From Euryodendron excelsum (Eukaryota; Streptophyta; Magnoliopsida; Ericales; Pentaphylacaceae), in NCBI GenBank assembly GCA_033060915.1, contig CM065379.1, forward strand, positions 37,768,318-37,832,317: 64,000 bases of DNA. Reading direction: 5' to 3'. Below, in pieces: positions 23,701 through 34,900 of the stretch (position 1 is the first letter of the stretch; the number at the start of each line of letters is the position of its first letter). A program made the position numbers and the translations under genes. The notes beneath the pieces were generated by a model, which was given only the letters and a program-made list of their open reading frames with translations, was not told where the DNA came from and searched no databases.

Positions 23701-26700
23701 TTTTTGCCTGGGTGGAGCTTTAACAGCCAAATAACTAGCTAGGTTTTGTATTGTGCCCCTCCAATCCTACCTTATTGCAAGCTTCCAACATAATAGTTGT
23801 TTAATTCATAACCTGTATCAACCTGAATATCATTTTGTAGCCTTCAATAGTGTACAATAGCAAACTATACTTACAGTCGTTGCTTACATGTATTTCTATG
23901 TCTCAAGTTCTTCATTAATTTTCTTTGTTGCCGATATACATTTTAGTGGTTCTTATGGCTGTTTTAATTTCATGGCTTCATATGCTTATTATTCAGGTTG
24001 GGATGGAGACTGAGGGTTTTGCAATTTATGACGCTATGATGCAATTGAAGAATGAGGTATATTTCGACTATGGGACTTTTGAATTTCTCCAAATTTTTTG
24101 TTCTAATTATATAGACATATAGTGCGTCACTTTCATACTGTTCAACAGATACAATTAATTAGACTTTCAAAACTTTGCGTAATGTCAGCATAAAGAGAAG
24201 GATTGAGTCCTGTTATTATGGCTGTATTGTAATAGGCCAAATGTGCTGAAATATGTGTTGGTTTGAAACTTTGATTTATTTTAACTGTTTGATTGGTATA
24301 TGTATTATTAATATCACTTGAAAGTTTGAATATTTAATTCATATTGTCATCCTTAATGGAGAGGAAATGATGAAATCCTCAAAGAAAACTGATTCTTATA
24401 CAATTGTTCCTTGATATCGGGTTTTATATGTTGGTTATATACAATTGGTCCTTGAAGTGGCAGCAGTTATCTTCATAATAATATATAATAGTATAAAGAT
24501 ATAATACATGGATGTATATAACTTGTAACAGCAGTATTGAACATGGGTTTGCCAATGTGTTAACAGAATAATAGGTTTTGGTTGGGTTTTTGTCCAGAGC
24601 TTATTATGTCTTGAGTACTGACCTATTTACCTATTTACCCAAGCTTCAATCGGTTATAGCCTGCTCAGGTGTATGAATGACTCCTGAACCTACTTGTCCA
24701 ATTTCAAGTAGTTTTATGACTTTTTGGATATATAATTTCATGATCTCATTTATATATTTGTAAAAAATAATTAAACGAGTTGGTTAAATTCCTTGATACG
24801 GACGTGTGTTTTCATATTACACCCAAACTGGATTGCATGTGAATCTGAATCCAGACTTTAATACATTTGGTTGCCATCTTTGCTTAATACAAGATGTTGC
24901 CTGATCGGCTGATCTCCAAAGAGTTCTATAATCAAGCAAGTTCCATTGTGGAGTTTACTTAGTTGAGCAGCCTGAATAATGAATGTGCCTGTCTCATATT
25001 ATGCCCAAACTGAATGCGAGATGGAATCATGACTCGAACGTGGCTAATTGTCAAGTATGGTTATAACCTGAGATATATAATGGCTGCAAAAATGTGTTTC
25101 CCAGGATATTCAAGGAGTTTTTTTTTTATCAAACAAGTACCATCAGATCTATATTTGCTTCATTAATGTTGGGATCTCACATAATAATTTCTATGTTTGT
25201 TTGTTTCCTGCTCTCTTTTGCTCATTTTATTTATATATGCAGATACATACTGTTGCAGTTGGAGCTGCTATAGGTCAGGCATGCCTCTTACTTGCAGCGG
25301 GAACCAAGGGCAAACGGTTTATGATGCCACATGCCAAAGGTATGATGTATTTTGTTTACCTTAGTATATCGTGAGTTCTGTAATTGTTTCATATCACCTT
25401 GCATCCAAAGTCACTTGAAAGTTTTCAAGGGCTGACTTGAGATTTGTTCCAGCCATGATCCAACAGCCTCGTGTCCCGTCATCTGGGTTAATGCCTGCCA
25501 GTGACGTTCTTATCCGTGCAAAGGAGGTTAGTCAAATTCTTTTGGTTGCTCCCTGGCTTTCCAGTGTGGATTGCAGTTGAAATTTTATGGGAAATTTGGT
25601 GCATAATCTGCCTAAAGGAGTTGATTTGTATGATCTGCCTAAGAGTTGTTCCAACTTACACATGGTTATCGTTTTCTTCATTCAAGTTTGTCCGACAACA
25701 ACTTTTCCATATTGGAATGATTATGTATGCTGTGACTGAGGAAAATAAACATGGTGTTGCCTGTTCTGCTTTTGGGTCATCCAGCAAGTGAGCAACCAAC
25801 ATATTATCTGAGAGATTACAATGTTAAAATAGTATAAAGGCCAGTTTTTTTATTTTTTATTTTAATGCCTTCTCATATTTAGCCCTCCACCTCATGTGCC
25901 AGAGTCAATTTTTATTTTTCTTTGAATTGCAATAATCAGGTTCATTGCTATTCTGGTATAGTAGATGCTATAAAAATTTAATTAAGAGAAATTATAGCTA
26001 GCCAAATTCATCTGATTTATTGCTATCTAATAACTCTGATGAGATTTTGGTTTCCTCCAGTGTATTACCTAGTTTGGCCCTCAATTTCTTCCACCCTATA
26101 GGCAGTTTGTGAAGCAGAGTGAATGTGGCCCTTACCCGTAAATTGAAAGAGAACTTGATTTGTAAAGACCAAAAATCAAGCTCTTTATAGAAAGTGTAGA
26201 ATGCATTCCAAAGCTTTGCCTCTCCCACTCTGCTTTCATTCATTGCCTTCTGATCATTCCCGCTGTAATCTTGCTGATACCCCTTGGGCATTTATGCATC
26301 TATATGTTCACAAACTTCTAATTTGTGGGATCTTCAGACCAACTTATTGCTTTGCAGGTAATAATAAACAAGGATACTCTTGTAAAACTCCTGGCTAAGC
26401 ACACAGGAAATGTGAGTATCAATGCATTAGTAATATTTATTGTTTGTTTTTCGATAAGAAAACAGGTAGATGAAGAAGCACTAATTGTATGAATTGATAT
26501 ACTCACTAGTCGGAAGAGACTGTTGCAAATGTGATGAAAAGGCCATTTTATATGGATTCCGCAAGAGCTAAAGATTTTGGCGTGGTTGATAAGGCAAGTT
26601 TTCCATATTAGCCATGTTTCTGTGAGGCTGTTCTTATATTCCATGTTCTGCATTCTGTGTATGTATAGACTTGACTGAACGATTGGGGGTTTCTTGGGAT

Positions 26701-26800
26701 TCAGATACTTTGGCGTGGTCAGGAAACGATAATGGCAGATGCCGCTCCACCAGAGCAATGGGACAAGAATGCTGGCATCAAAGTCCTCGAAGCAATATAA
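10757..26800 (+). CDS. CLPR3: Plastid Clp protease non-catalytic subunit ClpR3, nuclear gene, nine exons
   Basis: ClpR3 is a structural subunit of the plastid stromal ClpPR core, in the ClpR1-4/ClpP1 ring. Exons are 10757-11038, 11757-11858, 19035-19157, 23997-24056, 25243-25339, 25453-25526, 26358-26411, 26510-26593 and 26705-26800 (stop). They give 323 residues in one frame. Residues 1-40 are a Ser/Arg-rich transit peptide. KIPMPPVNPKDPFLSNLAS and the extension before PPPDLPSLLLHGRIVYIGMP match ClpR3 of other plants as I know them. All three ClpP catalytic positions are changed: Ser to Gly200 (AAIGQAC), His to Gln225 (MIQQP) and Asp to Arg275 (MKRPFYM). This is as expected for ClpR. Seven introns are GT-AG. 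Intron 8 (26594-26704) starts GC. Introns 2 (7.2 kb) and 3 (4.8 kb) are swollen by mobile and perhaps organellar DNA. ClpR4 or ClpR1 are less likely from sequence. The gene looks functional. Confidence 0.95.
11692..11742. repeat. (CT)n microsatellite just before the ClpR3 intron 1 acceptor
   Basis: About 51 bases of CT dinucleotides end 14 bp before the AG at 11755-11756. It therefore forms, or extends, the polypyrimidine tract of ClpR3 intron 1. Confidence 0.95.
12596..14733 (-). mobile_element. hAT transposon copy 1 (ZMYM1/TTF-type transposase, decayed)
   Basis: The element is flanked by a perfect 8-bp target-site duplication TTGATTGG (12588-12595 and 14734-14741). The left end is CAGGGACGGAACTAGG and the right end (minus strand) CAAGAACAGACGTACT, a worn inverted repeat. 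The minus strand encodes pieces of a DUF4371/hAT transposase. One is MFSATYVILLNIIDEGTTG..LLCQALQCQSQDI (13580-13795). Another is IDSQLQELNERFNEYAMELLIF (13215-13400). The dimerisation domain is LTLLVSTVTTEQSFSAMNIV...YIEKEIAEKF (12840-13060). Stops and frameshifts separate the pieces, so it is non-autonomous now. It lies in ClpR3 intron 2, antisense to the gene. Confidence 0.85.
15138..17009 (+). mobile_element. hAT transposon copy 2, related to copy 1, inverted
   Basis: The target-site duplication is GTGAGATG (15130-15137) versus ATGAGATG (17010-17017), 7 of 8 bases. The right end, read inward, is CAGGGATGGAACCAAGATTC, matching copy 1. The + strand translates in pieces as GASSMHGEFHGLQALVINDY (15745-15800), YYVHCFAHRLQLALVAVSKE (15815-15875), SQLQELNGQFSEHAMVLLIF (16275-16335) and the C-terminal block EKEIAEKFSTETIIEDFRD (16715-16775). 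This is the same transposase family as copy 1, with stops and frameshifts. It sits inside LINE sequence, and removing it with one duplication copy restores the LINE frame. Confidence 0.85.
18018..19034. other. Remainder of ClpR3 intron 2
   Basis: Host intron sequence after the LINE tail. A loose direct repeat (TGGGCTATACTTCCAAT / TGGGCTGCACTTCCAAT) occurs near 18096 and 18129. A second one (TTCTGTTCACTTTTGAAAGC-like) occurs near 18530 and 18703. No coding content. The acceptor is TTTTCAG at 19034. Confidence 0.6.
19158..22069. other. First part of ClpR3 intron 3
   Basis: Intron sequence with a (GAT/CAT)-rich patch (20360-20410), a poly-C tract at 20212-20236 and AT-rich stretches. From about 21370 the text changes to more mixed composition that I cannot assign. 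No coding content supported. Confidence 0.5.
20212..20236. repeat. Poly-C tract, 25 bases
   Basis: Twenty-five consecutive C residues inside ClpR3 intron 3. The length of such a run may be affected by sequencing error. Confidence 0.85.
22070..23560. other. Candidate mitochondrial-derived DNA (NUMT) in ClpR3 intron 3
   Basis: This block is less AT-rich than the surrounding intron, lacks long A/T runs and has the even composition and phrase style of plant mitochondrial intergenic DNA (for example CCCTCGGGGATAGTAGG, CTGAAAGGGAAAAGGGAG). I recognise no mitochondrial gene in it, so this is an impression rather than a match. The borders are approximate. Open frames here on both strands have no family resemblance. 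Confidence 0.3.
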
Positions 26801-29493
26801 ATTTTGTTCTGGTAGATGCTCATAGTAAGTAAATTTATCTTCTCTTGTACAGACTGAATCATTTATTGTTCAGAAGTGGCTCTGTATGTGGAAAACTGGA
26901 AACGTGATCGAAAGGCACATTTGGACAAAATTTACAGAAAAACTTCCACGTTTGCACCACAAATGCCCCAAGTTGAAGCTTTCAGACAAAGGATTCTGAA
27001 CTCAAAAGTGTTATCCCCAGAAAAATTGTGTTTAGTTTTGTATTATACTATTATCGGGGGGAAAAATTGTGCTCAGTATGCATTGTACTGTTATAGTATG
27101 TTGGCATAGTGTCAAAAGAATACTAAGGTTATGATAAACTTATGATGCTTGTATGTGGGCGCGTCTTTTGGATTTTATTTGTTTCTTTGCGAGTAGGGAC
27201 ATTCCAGAAATGCATGAAATACATACTATAGTTTGGCCGCCTTGTGTAATCCCGGTATTCCTTTCTCTGACTATGGGAAGAGACCGGCAGAAAAATTGGG
27301 CCAATAAGTGCCACCCAACTAAAGAATATGTGAATTGAAATCCTGTTAAATTTGAAAAATACCCATGCTGGACACTCAATACTCGGGTAAAGGAGTGGAA
27401 TATGCGTCCGATATGATTAGTTGAACATGCATCCAACAAATATGTATAAGTAATTGAGTTTACTATAGAACTATGTATAAGACTTCCATTTTAAGCATAG
27501 AATGCTATATTTTAGTTTATAAACACGTTTTACCTTAAAAAAGTAAAAAAAGTACTTAAGAAATATAAAATTTAGCCATGTCTAAGAGTTCTTGGACATG
27601 AGAATTAAATAAATCTGACACTTAGATACATTCTGCATCCGACACGTGCAAAGATCAAAATTTCATTTCGATAAGTCGTTTCGATTGGCTCGAAAACAGA
27701 AACATATCGGAAATATTTCGAAAATATTTTAAGATGTTTCGGAAATATTTCAAAAGTAACAAATATTAATAGAGTAAAAATACAATTTTTTGTATTTTTC
27801 TCAATAAAAATTATATAATATGTATAAAAGAAATTTAATTCATATGGGTACTACTTATTGTTTTGGTATATAGTATTGTGTTTTGGTGCATTTTTTGATA
27901 TTCTAGTGTTTTTGGATGGAAACAATAGAGTTTTGTTATTCCACTGGTGTTTCATTTTGGTCTCTTTGGAAACGGAAAAGTTTTGGCCATTTGGATTGAA
28001 ACAAATGAAAATTTTTTTCCTTTGACATATGTATCTGAGTTCATGTAACATAGCCCTTGTATTTAAAATCCACTCCAGTTTGATGATAAACATTCTTCAG
28101 TTATGTTGTTACCTTCTTTCAATTTTGTCTTTATTTATATTTAACCAATGTGTTACTAGCGCAATGAGTATAATAGAATCTCTGTATCAGGAAATGTGTG
28201 CAAGAATTGACTGTAGGGGGAATTTTTTAACCGAGGAATTGGAAACTTCCCTGTATCATGTAGTGTTGGTGGTGTTCCCTGTTATGGTTTATTGGTGTGT
28301 ATTGCATAGACAGTGACCTGGAAATGTTTCTTATGCCCTGCAAAGGGAGTGGATTATAATTAACATATCGGGAAAGAAACAAACACAATGGGAACTAAAT
28401 ACTCTTATACCATGGAGTTTTGGTTGTTTATACCATGTCTTTTGGGTTTTTGCCTTGCATACGGAAAACCATGTTGGTGATCTATATTATTGCAACTTAG
28501 TAGAAGGAACCAATTTGGGCTTTACTATGGGTAATGTAATATTGTTGATAGAAGTATATGAAGAGAATGCTAATGCAGCTTTTTGGTGTAGGATGGCAGG
28601 CTTTGTAGCTTAAGGGGCGGCCGAACATGGTGGGCCACTTCCTGTGATTCTGCAATCAAGGAATGTGGTTCAATTATATGAAGATCGACTTTCATGCAGA
28701 GCATTTAATGTGCAGAATCATGAAAGGTGGTACCCTTATAAGCAAGGATATCTATGGAACTCTGGGTGGGAATCGATTCAAGATTGTTCTCTAGAGCTAC
28801 ACCTACACCGATCTTAAACATAAGCACTCTTTTTAAGGGCATAGACAGGCTTTACTTTTCACAGCTAGTACTTAAAAGGAATGGGCTCTGGTTCATATCA
28901 TAGACCCGGAAACTAGCAACGTATATAAGCATGTGGAACATTTTGGGGTCAAGTCATGTAACTTGCATTATAATATTATTGTTAAAGAAAATTACTTATC
29001 AATATATATATATATATTTATATATTGTTGAAGAAATTGATGCTATTTCTTCCTTCCAAGTGTCATTATTTTGTTCCTTTTTTCCAAACTTTTTAGATGC
29101 ACCAAGTGATCAGCCACTGAGTTGGAATGTAGTTTAGGGGAACTGGTTTGGGTGGCTGGGAACTATAGAAAGAGCTTGACAATAAATCATCGGTGCTGTT
29201 GGGAGACGATATATACCAGATTATGATCCCTGGTTCTTCCCACTGGTAGATCATTTTTGCCTTCATTGAAGTTACATCATCCCCCTGAGGTTTGTGCATG
29301 GGTGACATTGAGCCGAAGAGATGTTTCAGCATGAACTCAGAATTTTTTATTTGGTTATTGCCAGTTGCCCTGTTTAGTTTGATTCCATGTGCAGAGACTT
29401 TACGCCTTGCGGTGGTTTTTTTGATTCAGTTGAGTTTAGATGTGCTGACTGATTATGGTCTCCTGCACTTCATATAGAATTCCGAAGCACTGC
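26801..29493. other. ClpR3 3' untranslated region and intergenic DNA
   Basis: ClpR3 transcript probably ends within the first few hundred bases; no clear polyadenylation site can be fixed. A stretch at 27660-27760 repeats CGGAAATATTTC-like phrases. The remaining open frames are short, on both strands, without family resemblance. No RNA gene was seen. Confidence 0.5.
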
Positions 29494-29498
29494 AGACA

Positions 29499-30194
29499 TG
29501 TCTGGTAAAGTCGAAGCACAAAAGAAAACCCCTCAAGTGAGCACTGTGCTACGAGTTGCATGGAAATGCCGAATTTCTTGCACAGAGAAGGTTAGAACGA
29601 CTTAGAAACTTTCAACACAGTAGAGAGATTTTCAGAAGATTTTAGAAGGCTTTAGAATGTTCTAGAAGATTTTAGAATTATGGAGAGATTTTTAGGCTTC
29701 TCTAGAATTTTCTAGAAGGCTCTTGTGTAATCTAGAGTTTTTTATAATGTTTAGAGTAGTCTAGACTTGTATATATTCTATAATGTTTTTGCAATGTTTC
29801 ATGTAAATATTTTAGATATTTTGTAAGAAAAGAAGTGAAAAGATTCTAGAAGATTACTTCTCACGGTAGGATTGAATTAATTATCACCGTCCATTGAGGA
29901 GGTGTAAAACTATATAAAATGGGAGGTCTCATTTGGCCCAATTATTCAAGAGAGTTATAATATCTAGTGCAATACAAAAGTCATATTTTCTCAAACTCTC
30001 TAGCATGCATTTGTCTAAACTTTTGCCTAACTCAAGTTGTAGGCTAACTTAGTTTTGAAAGGAGGGCGATTCGAGCTAAGTATCAGCACAGTTGCGTTAG
30101 TGGAAGTCGGTTGCATTGGTGGAAGTCCAAGGCTTTGGGTTCCCAGTTCACTTGGTTTAGAGTTGATTCATTATGAATGATTTCCATTAACAAC
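29499..30194 (+). mobile_element. LTR-like segment with heat-shock-element-like repeats
   Basis: The segment begins TGTCTGG and is bracketed by AGACA (29494-29498 and 30195-30199), a possible 5-bp duplication. The 3' end reads TTAACAAC rather than the usual CA, so the border is doubtful. The first half carries three perfect TTCTAGAA sites (29660, 29710, 29844) and many near copies. A TATA box (ACTATATAAAATGG near 29908) follows, then leader-like sequence with CTCAAACTCTCTAGC. This order (enhancer repeats, TATA, leader) is that of a retrotransposon LTR. No internal genes adjoin. Confidence 0.45.
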
Positions 30195-30199
30195 AGACA

Positions 30200-30875
30200 T
30201 CAAGAGGATTTGAGAGTCCTTGCACGAATGTACTCACATGTGTAGTATTTATTATAGCAAAGCAAAGTTGGACAAGCCTCGGAAGAAGCCAATGGTTCGA
30301 TATTTTAATGAAGTTGGCCTTGCATTTCTTCGCCATAAGTGGCTGGGTTTAGAGTGCTCAAACTAGTCAAGTGGTGTTTTCCTAAAAGCTTGACACAAAC
30401 AATAGACAAAGATTTGAGAGACAAATTAAAGTGGAGTTTGGGTCTTTGGCTACTGTGGGAAACTAGCAAACAGCACAAGCTTGGAGACAGAATTGTGGTG
30501 ACTATATATATAAAGGAATTGTGGGGCATATAAAGAGGCCTAACAATTCTTTTTAAAAAAGGGATTTATGAACTAGAGATTGAAACTGATTCCTAACTAG
30601 CACTGATAGCATTTTAGGATGGCTCCACCGACTTCCCAGCTTCAAACCCTTGGTTGAAGACTCTAGGTTCCTTCTTAATAGGAATAGATGCACCATAAGA
30701 CATATCTACAAAGAAGGGAACCAGTGTGCATCTAAGAGATCAAAATAAAGAACTGGCGCTACTAAAGGACCCCCGACTCAAGACTCAAGTTGGTCAGCTA
30801 CTTGATGCTGATATGATTAACATGTCCTATGGGTGAGACCAATTTTCTTGTTTTGTTTGTCTTTTTATTCTAGAG
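30200..30875. other. Intergenic DNA before the Copia element
   Basis: No gene recognised. The open frames near 30.3-30.5 kb on both strands overlap each other and have no family resemblance. It may be the decayed internal part of the preceding LTR-like element, but no retroviral motif is visible. Confidence 0.4.
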
Positions 30876-31109
30876 TGTTGAGTTGGACTTGCTAGATCAG
30901 TACAAATCTTCAGAGAAGACTTCTTTAGATAAGTGAGATCCTAGGATCTCTTGTTCATTATCTGTTAAATCTGTTTTGTAATTGAAATCTCCTTATCTAT
31001 AGGAGTTGGTTGTGGATAGCATGTTTAGGACTTTATATATATACACATCTCCTGTACATGAGAAACAAAATGAAAGCCATTGTTTAAAGACATCCATTAG
31101 CTTTCCTTA
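30876..31109 (+). repeat. 5' LTR of the Copia element
   Basis: It starts TGTTGAGTTGGACTTGCT, which recurs with one change at 36124. It contains TATATATATACAC and ends ATGAAAGCCATTGTTTAAAG..CATTAGCTTTCCTTA. That end is matched, with scattered changes, at 42835-42874. It is about 234 bp, in the usual range of short plant Copia LTRs. Confidence 0.8.
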
Positions 31110-31114
31110 TATGG

Positions 31115-31916
31115 TGATGGGGACCGATCAAGAATACCCTTGACAGGCTGACTAGGAGTAAGCATATATGGACTGTTAGATTCGGCTGATGACGTAATGT
31201 GCATTACAATGGTTGAAACTTTAGCACCAAACATGTTAATATCTCAAGGAACATAGATGGGATCAAAAGAAGGAAAACACCACAAAAGAAAAATCAACCC
31301 TGAGAGTTCTAGCTGACTAGAGCATGACTGAGAAGGCCATGACTGAACGGACCAAGGCCTAGCAGACCATGACCGCGCACTACCGAGCGGACCATGCCGA
31401 AGCAGACCTTATGAGATGGTGCCGATCATTCCTTCCACCTGCCACGTCAATAGAAGCCATCATTGACAACCCAATCATGATAACATACTTCCAACTCTAA
31501 GATTTTGCGTGTAGCAGGAGGTAGTCACCTTACTTACTCTGATACACGCTTAAGGGAGCGCCACTTTTGGGGTTGGGCAACCACTCCCCCCATTACCCTG
31601 CCACCAGTTAGGACCTTCAATGCCTTACTGCCACGTGGAGAGACAACATCTCCCACTCTCTCCATGCATGCAACACCCTTCTAGAGCTAGCAGGATGCCT
31701 ACCCATATAGAAGGAAAAATCATCTTCTCCAACAAGGGACACAAACATAAGCCTTAGTCAAAACTCCGTTGAAATATCTCCAAAAACCTAACTTTGGCAT
31801 CGAAGTGTTCTTGGCAGGCACCACACCGATGTCCTTCACCCCTCTTTATCTCTCAGACCACCGAAGCAGCTTGCCGCCGGCTTGGAGATCGACCCCACCA
31901 GTTTACTGCATTATCA
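31115..31916. mobile_element. Solo LTR (802 bp) inserted in the Copia primer-binding region
   Basis: The ends are TGATGG and TTATCA (TGAT/ATCA inverted), flanked by the perfect duplication TATGG (31110-31114 and 31917-31921). It is GC-richer than the host element and has an LTR-like 3' half (CTAACTTTGGCATCGAAGTG). No internal genes, so a solo LTR is inferred. The duplication lies across the start of the Copia primer-binding site. Confidence 0.8.
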
Positions 31917-31918
31917 TA

Positions 31919-31930
31919 TGGTATCAAAGC
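31919..31930 (+). promoter_or_regulatory. Primer-binding site of the Copia element
   Basis: TGGTATCAAAGC differs by one base from the plant initiator-tRNA-Met-complementary site TGGTATCAGAGC used by many Copia elements. It is separated from its 5' LTR by the solo LTR insertion. Confidence 0.75.
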
Positions 31931-31951
31931 CTTTAAATGACTATCGTCAAA

Positions 31952-34900
31952 ATGTAGTCTCGTAACTCCTCAACCAATGACAACAACACCTCTAATTTCC
32001 CCACCCTCTCCTCTACTAACACCACCATCTCTGTTAAGTTAACCCGTCACAACTATCTCCTATGGAAGGCCTAACTTGTTCCCTATTTCCGTGGCCAAGA
32101 AGCATTTGACTGCATTGACGGAACCACCACAAAGCCCCCTACTCATATTAGTGGTGCTGTTAACTCTCTTTACACACAATGGCTTACACAGGATAATCAT
32201 ATCATAAGTGCCCTACTCTCTACCCTCACAGAGACTGTTCTTGCTTAGGTGGTCCACTGCACCACCTCCCATGACATTTGGCTCGCACTCGATCAAAGTT
32301 TTGCGTCATAGTCAAAGGCTCGCATAGTGCAGATCCGAAGTCAACTTGTCATTGCTAGTAAGGGTAATCTTTTGGCTACAGATTACTTTATGCATGTTAA
32401 ATCTTTGGCAGATGAACTAACTATTGCGGGACAAGCTTTGTTATGTGATGATATTATCACTTATGTTCTCGCCGATCTCGCCCTAATTATGATTATGTTG
32501 TTTCCACTATATCGGCTCGGAATGATAATGTTACTCTTAAGGAACTTTTTTCTCTTTTGATCATACATGAGTCCTGGATCAACCATAATAACCAACCTCT
32601 TGCAATCAATAATGTTGCAAGTGCAAATGTTGTTTCTCGATAACCCTCCAACAACAATTGTGGCCGTGGTAGACGGTATTACAACAATACTTGAGGAAGG
32701 GGGGGCAACACCAACAATTATCGTGGCAATTTTGGTTGTAGTAATTACTCTACTAGTTTAAGCAGTCCAAACATGATCTGTCAAGTTTGTGACAAACTAG
32801 GTCATATTGCCCCCAAGTGCTTTCATCAGTTTGATATCACCCATGCTGACAACCCAAACTCTACCCCAAATTTCCAAGCTATGGTTGCTATTAACCATCA
32901 TAATCAAGATAATGACTAGCATCCCGATTCAGGAGTAACACATTACCTGATTGCAAATCTCAGCAATCTCAACCAACACAATGCTGAATATCATGGTTCA
33001 GACCAGATCGAAGTAAGCAATGGCACAGGTTTTCACATTTCTCATTTTGACTCCTCTATTATTTCTACTCCACCTAAATCTTTTCTCTTAAACCAAATAC
33101 TTGTTGTTCCTAAGATAAAAATTAAAAAAAAAATCTTCTGTCTGTTCAAAGGTTTGCAGGTGACAATAATGTCTACTTTAAATTTCATGCTTCTTTCTTT
33201 CTTATCAAGGACTACTCGGGGAGCATCCTGCATAAAGGAGACCTTCGCAATGGTTTGTATTGCTTTTTCAGTTGTTTCCAGCAATTCATTCCTTCAGCCT
33301 TTGTTCGTGTTAGAGTTTCCATATTTGATTGGCATCAACGTCTTGGCCATGCATCTTTTTCTATTGTTCAAAAAGTTTTGTCTACAAATAAATTACCAAT
33401 TGCTACAAAAATAAGGGCATCTGTATGTCCAAAGTGTCAAATGGCTAAAAGCCATTGTCTTCCTTTTCAAAGTTCCAGTTTTACTGCGTCTCAACCATTA
33501 GACTTGATTTATTTTGATGTATGGGTTCTTCACCTTCTATTTCAAGCTATGAATCACGGTATTATGTTTTTTTTTTTTGTTGATGACTTCACTAAATACA
33601 TTTGGCTATTTCCTAAAGCGCAAAATTCTGATGTAAAGAATATTTTTATTCATTTTCAAAAAATATGTTAAGTGCCATTTTGATCTAAAAATCAAATCTA
33701 TTCAAACAGATAGGGGTGGTGAGTTTAGGCGACTAAACAAATTCTTTCATTCATATGGCATTAATCACAGACTTCCTTGTCCTCATACGCACCAATAAAT
33801 GGGTGTTGTGGAACATTGGCATAGACGTGGTCGAGTTGGGTTTCACTCTTTTAGCTCACTCACATCTACCACAAAAATTTTGGGAAGATGCTATTTTAAT
33901 AGCTACATATATTAAAAATAAACTTCCCGTCCGTCTTAACTTCTAAATCCCCATATGAAATGGCTTATAGACGTAAACTAGATTACACATTTTTGCACAT
34001 ATTTGGATATGCTTGTTGGCCCCATCTTTGTCCGTATAATCGCCATAAAATTGATTTTCGCTCAAAAACTTGTCTTTTCATTGGCTATAGTCAATGTCAC
34101 CATAAATATAAATGCCTTAATCTAGCAACTGGAAGATATTTGTTTCCCGTCATGTGGTTTTTAATGAAAGCTTATTTCCCTATCAATCCTCTTCTCAAGT
34201 AAACACCTCTCCTATTTGCACTCCTAATTCCATTATAACCTTGCCTCAGAATTTGATTAAAAAAACAAACTCTATCTACTCCCCTTCCCCTTACTAATGT
34301 GCAGCTTGTTAATACAATGACTTTTGGTGAGAAACCAGATATCTCCCTAACTCAAGCACAGTCAAGTGGTGATAGGACTCATGTCATAGTTGGTAGATCA
34401 GACTCTTTGTTTACTCGTTGTTAACAACCACCTTCCCCAAACATCACTCCTATCAGTTAATCAAACCAATGCACCGGTGTAGCTCATCACATGCTCACAT
34501 GGTTAAAAACAAACTCCCTCAAGCCCAAGTTTCCTCCAGATGGCATTATCAGATATCCTCTTCCACGGGCTCTACTAGTGGTTTCTGTTGCCTTGGAAGA
34601 ATCTCATATATATAATAAGGTTGTTTAACTTCCTCAATGATGCAATGCAATGAACAAGAAATTTGATGCTTTACTTTGCAATGGCACTTGGCAATTGGTA
34701 CCATGTAAATCCCATCTCAATCTGGTAGGATGTAAATGGGTGTATTGAATTAAGAAGCAAGCAGATGGCACCGTAGAGCTGTTCAAAGCCCTACTTGTTA
34801 CTAAGGGTTATCACCAATAGGAAGGAATTGACTTGCATGATACATTCAGTCCAGTTGTTAAACCAGTAACCATCAGGCTCGTTCTCTCCATTGCTTTATC

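Noticed and set aside
25998..26291. 97-codon minus-strand frame in ClpR3 intron 6
   Set aside because: No recognisable family, no partner exons, and it lies in an intron of a well-supported gene.
26318..26758. 146-codon minus-strand frame
   Set aside because: Antisense to ClpR3 exons 7-9. The + strand exons match ClpR3.
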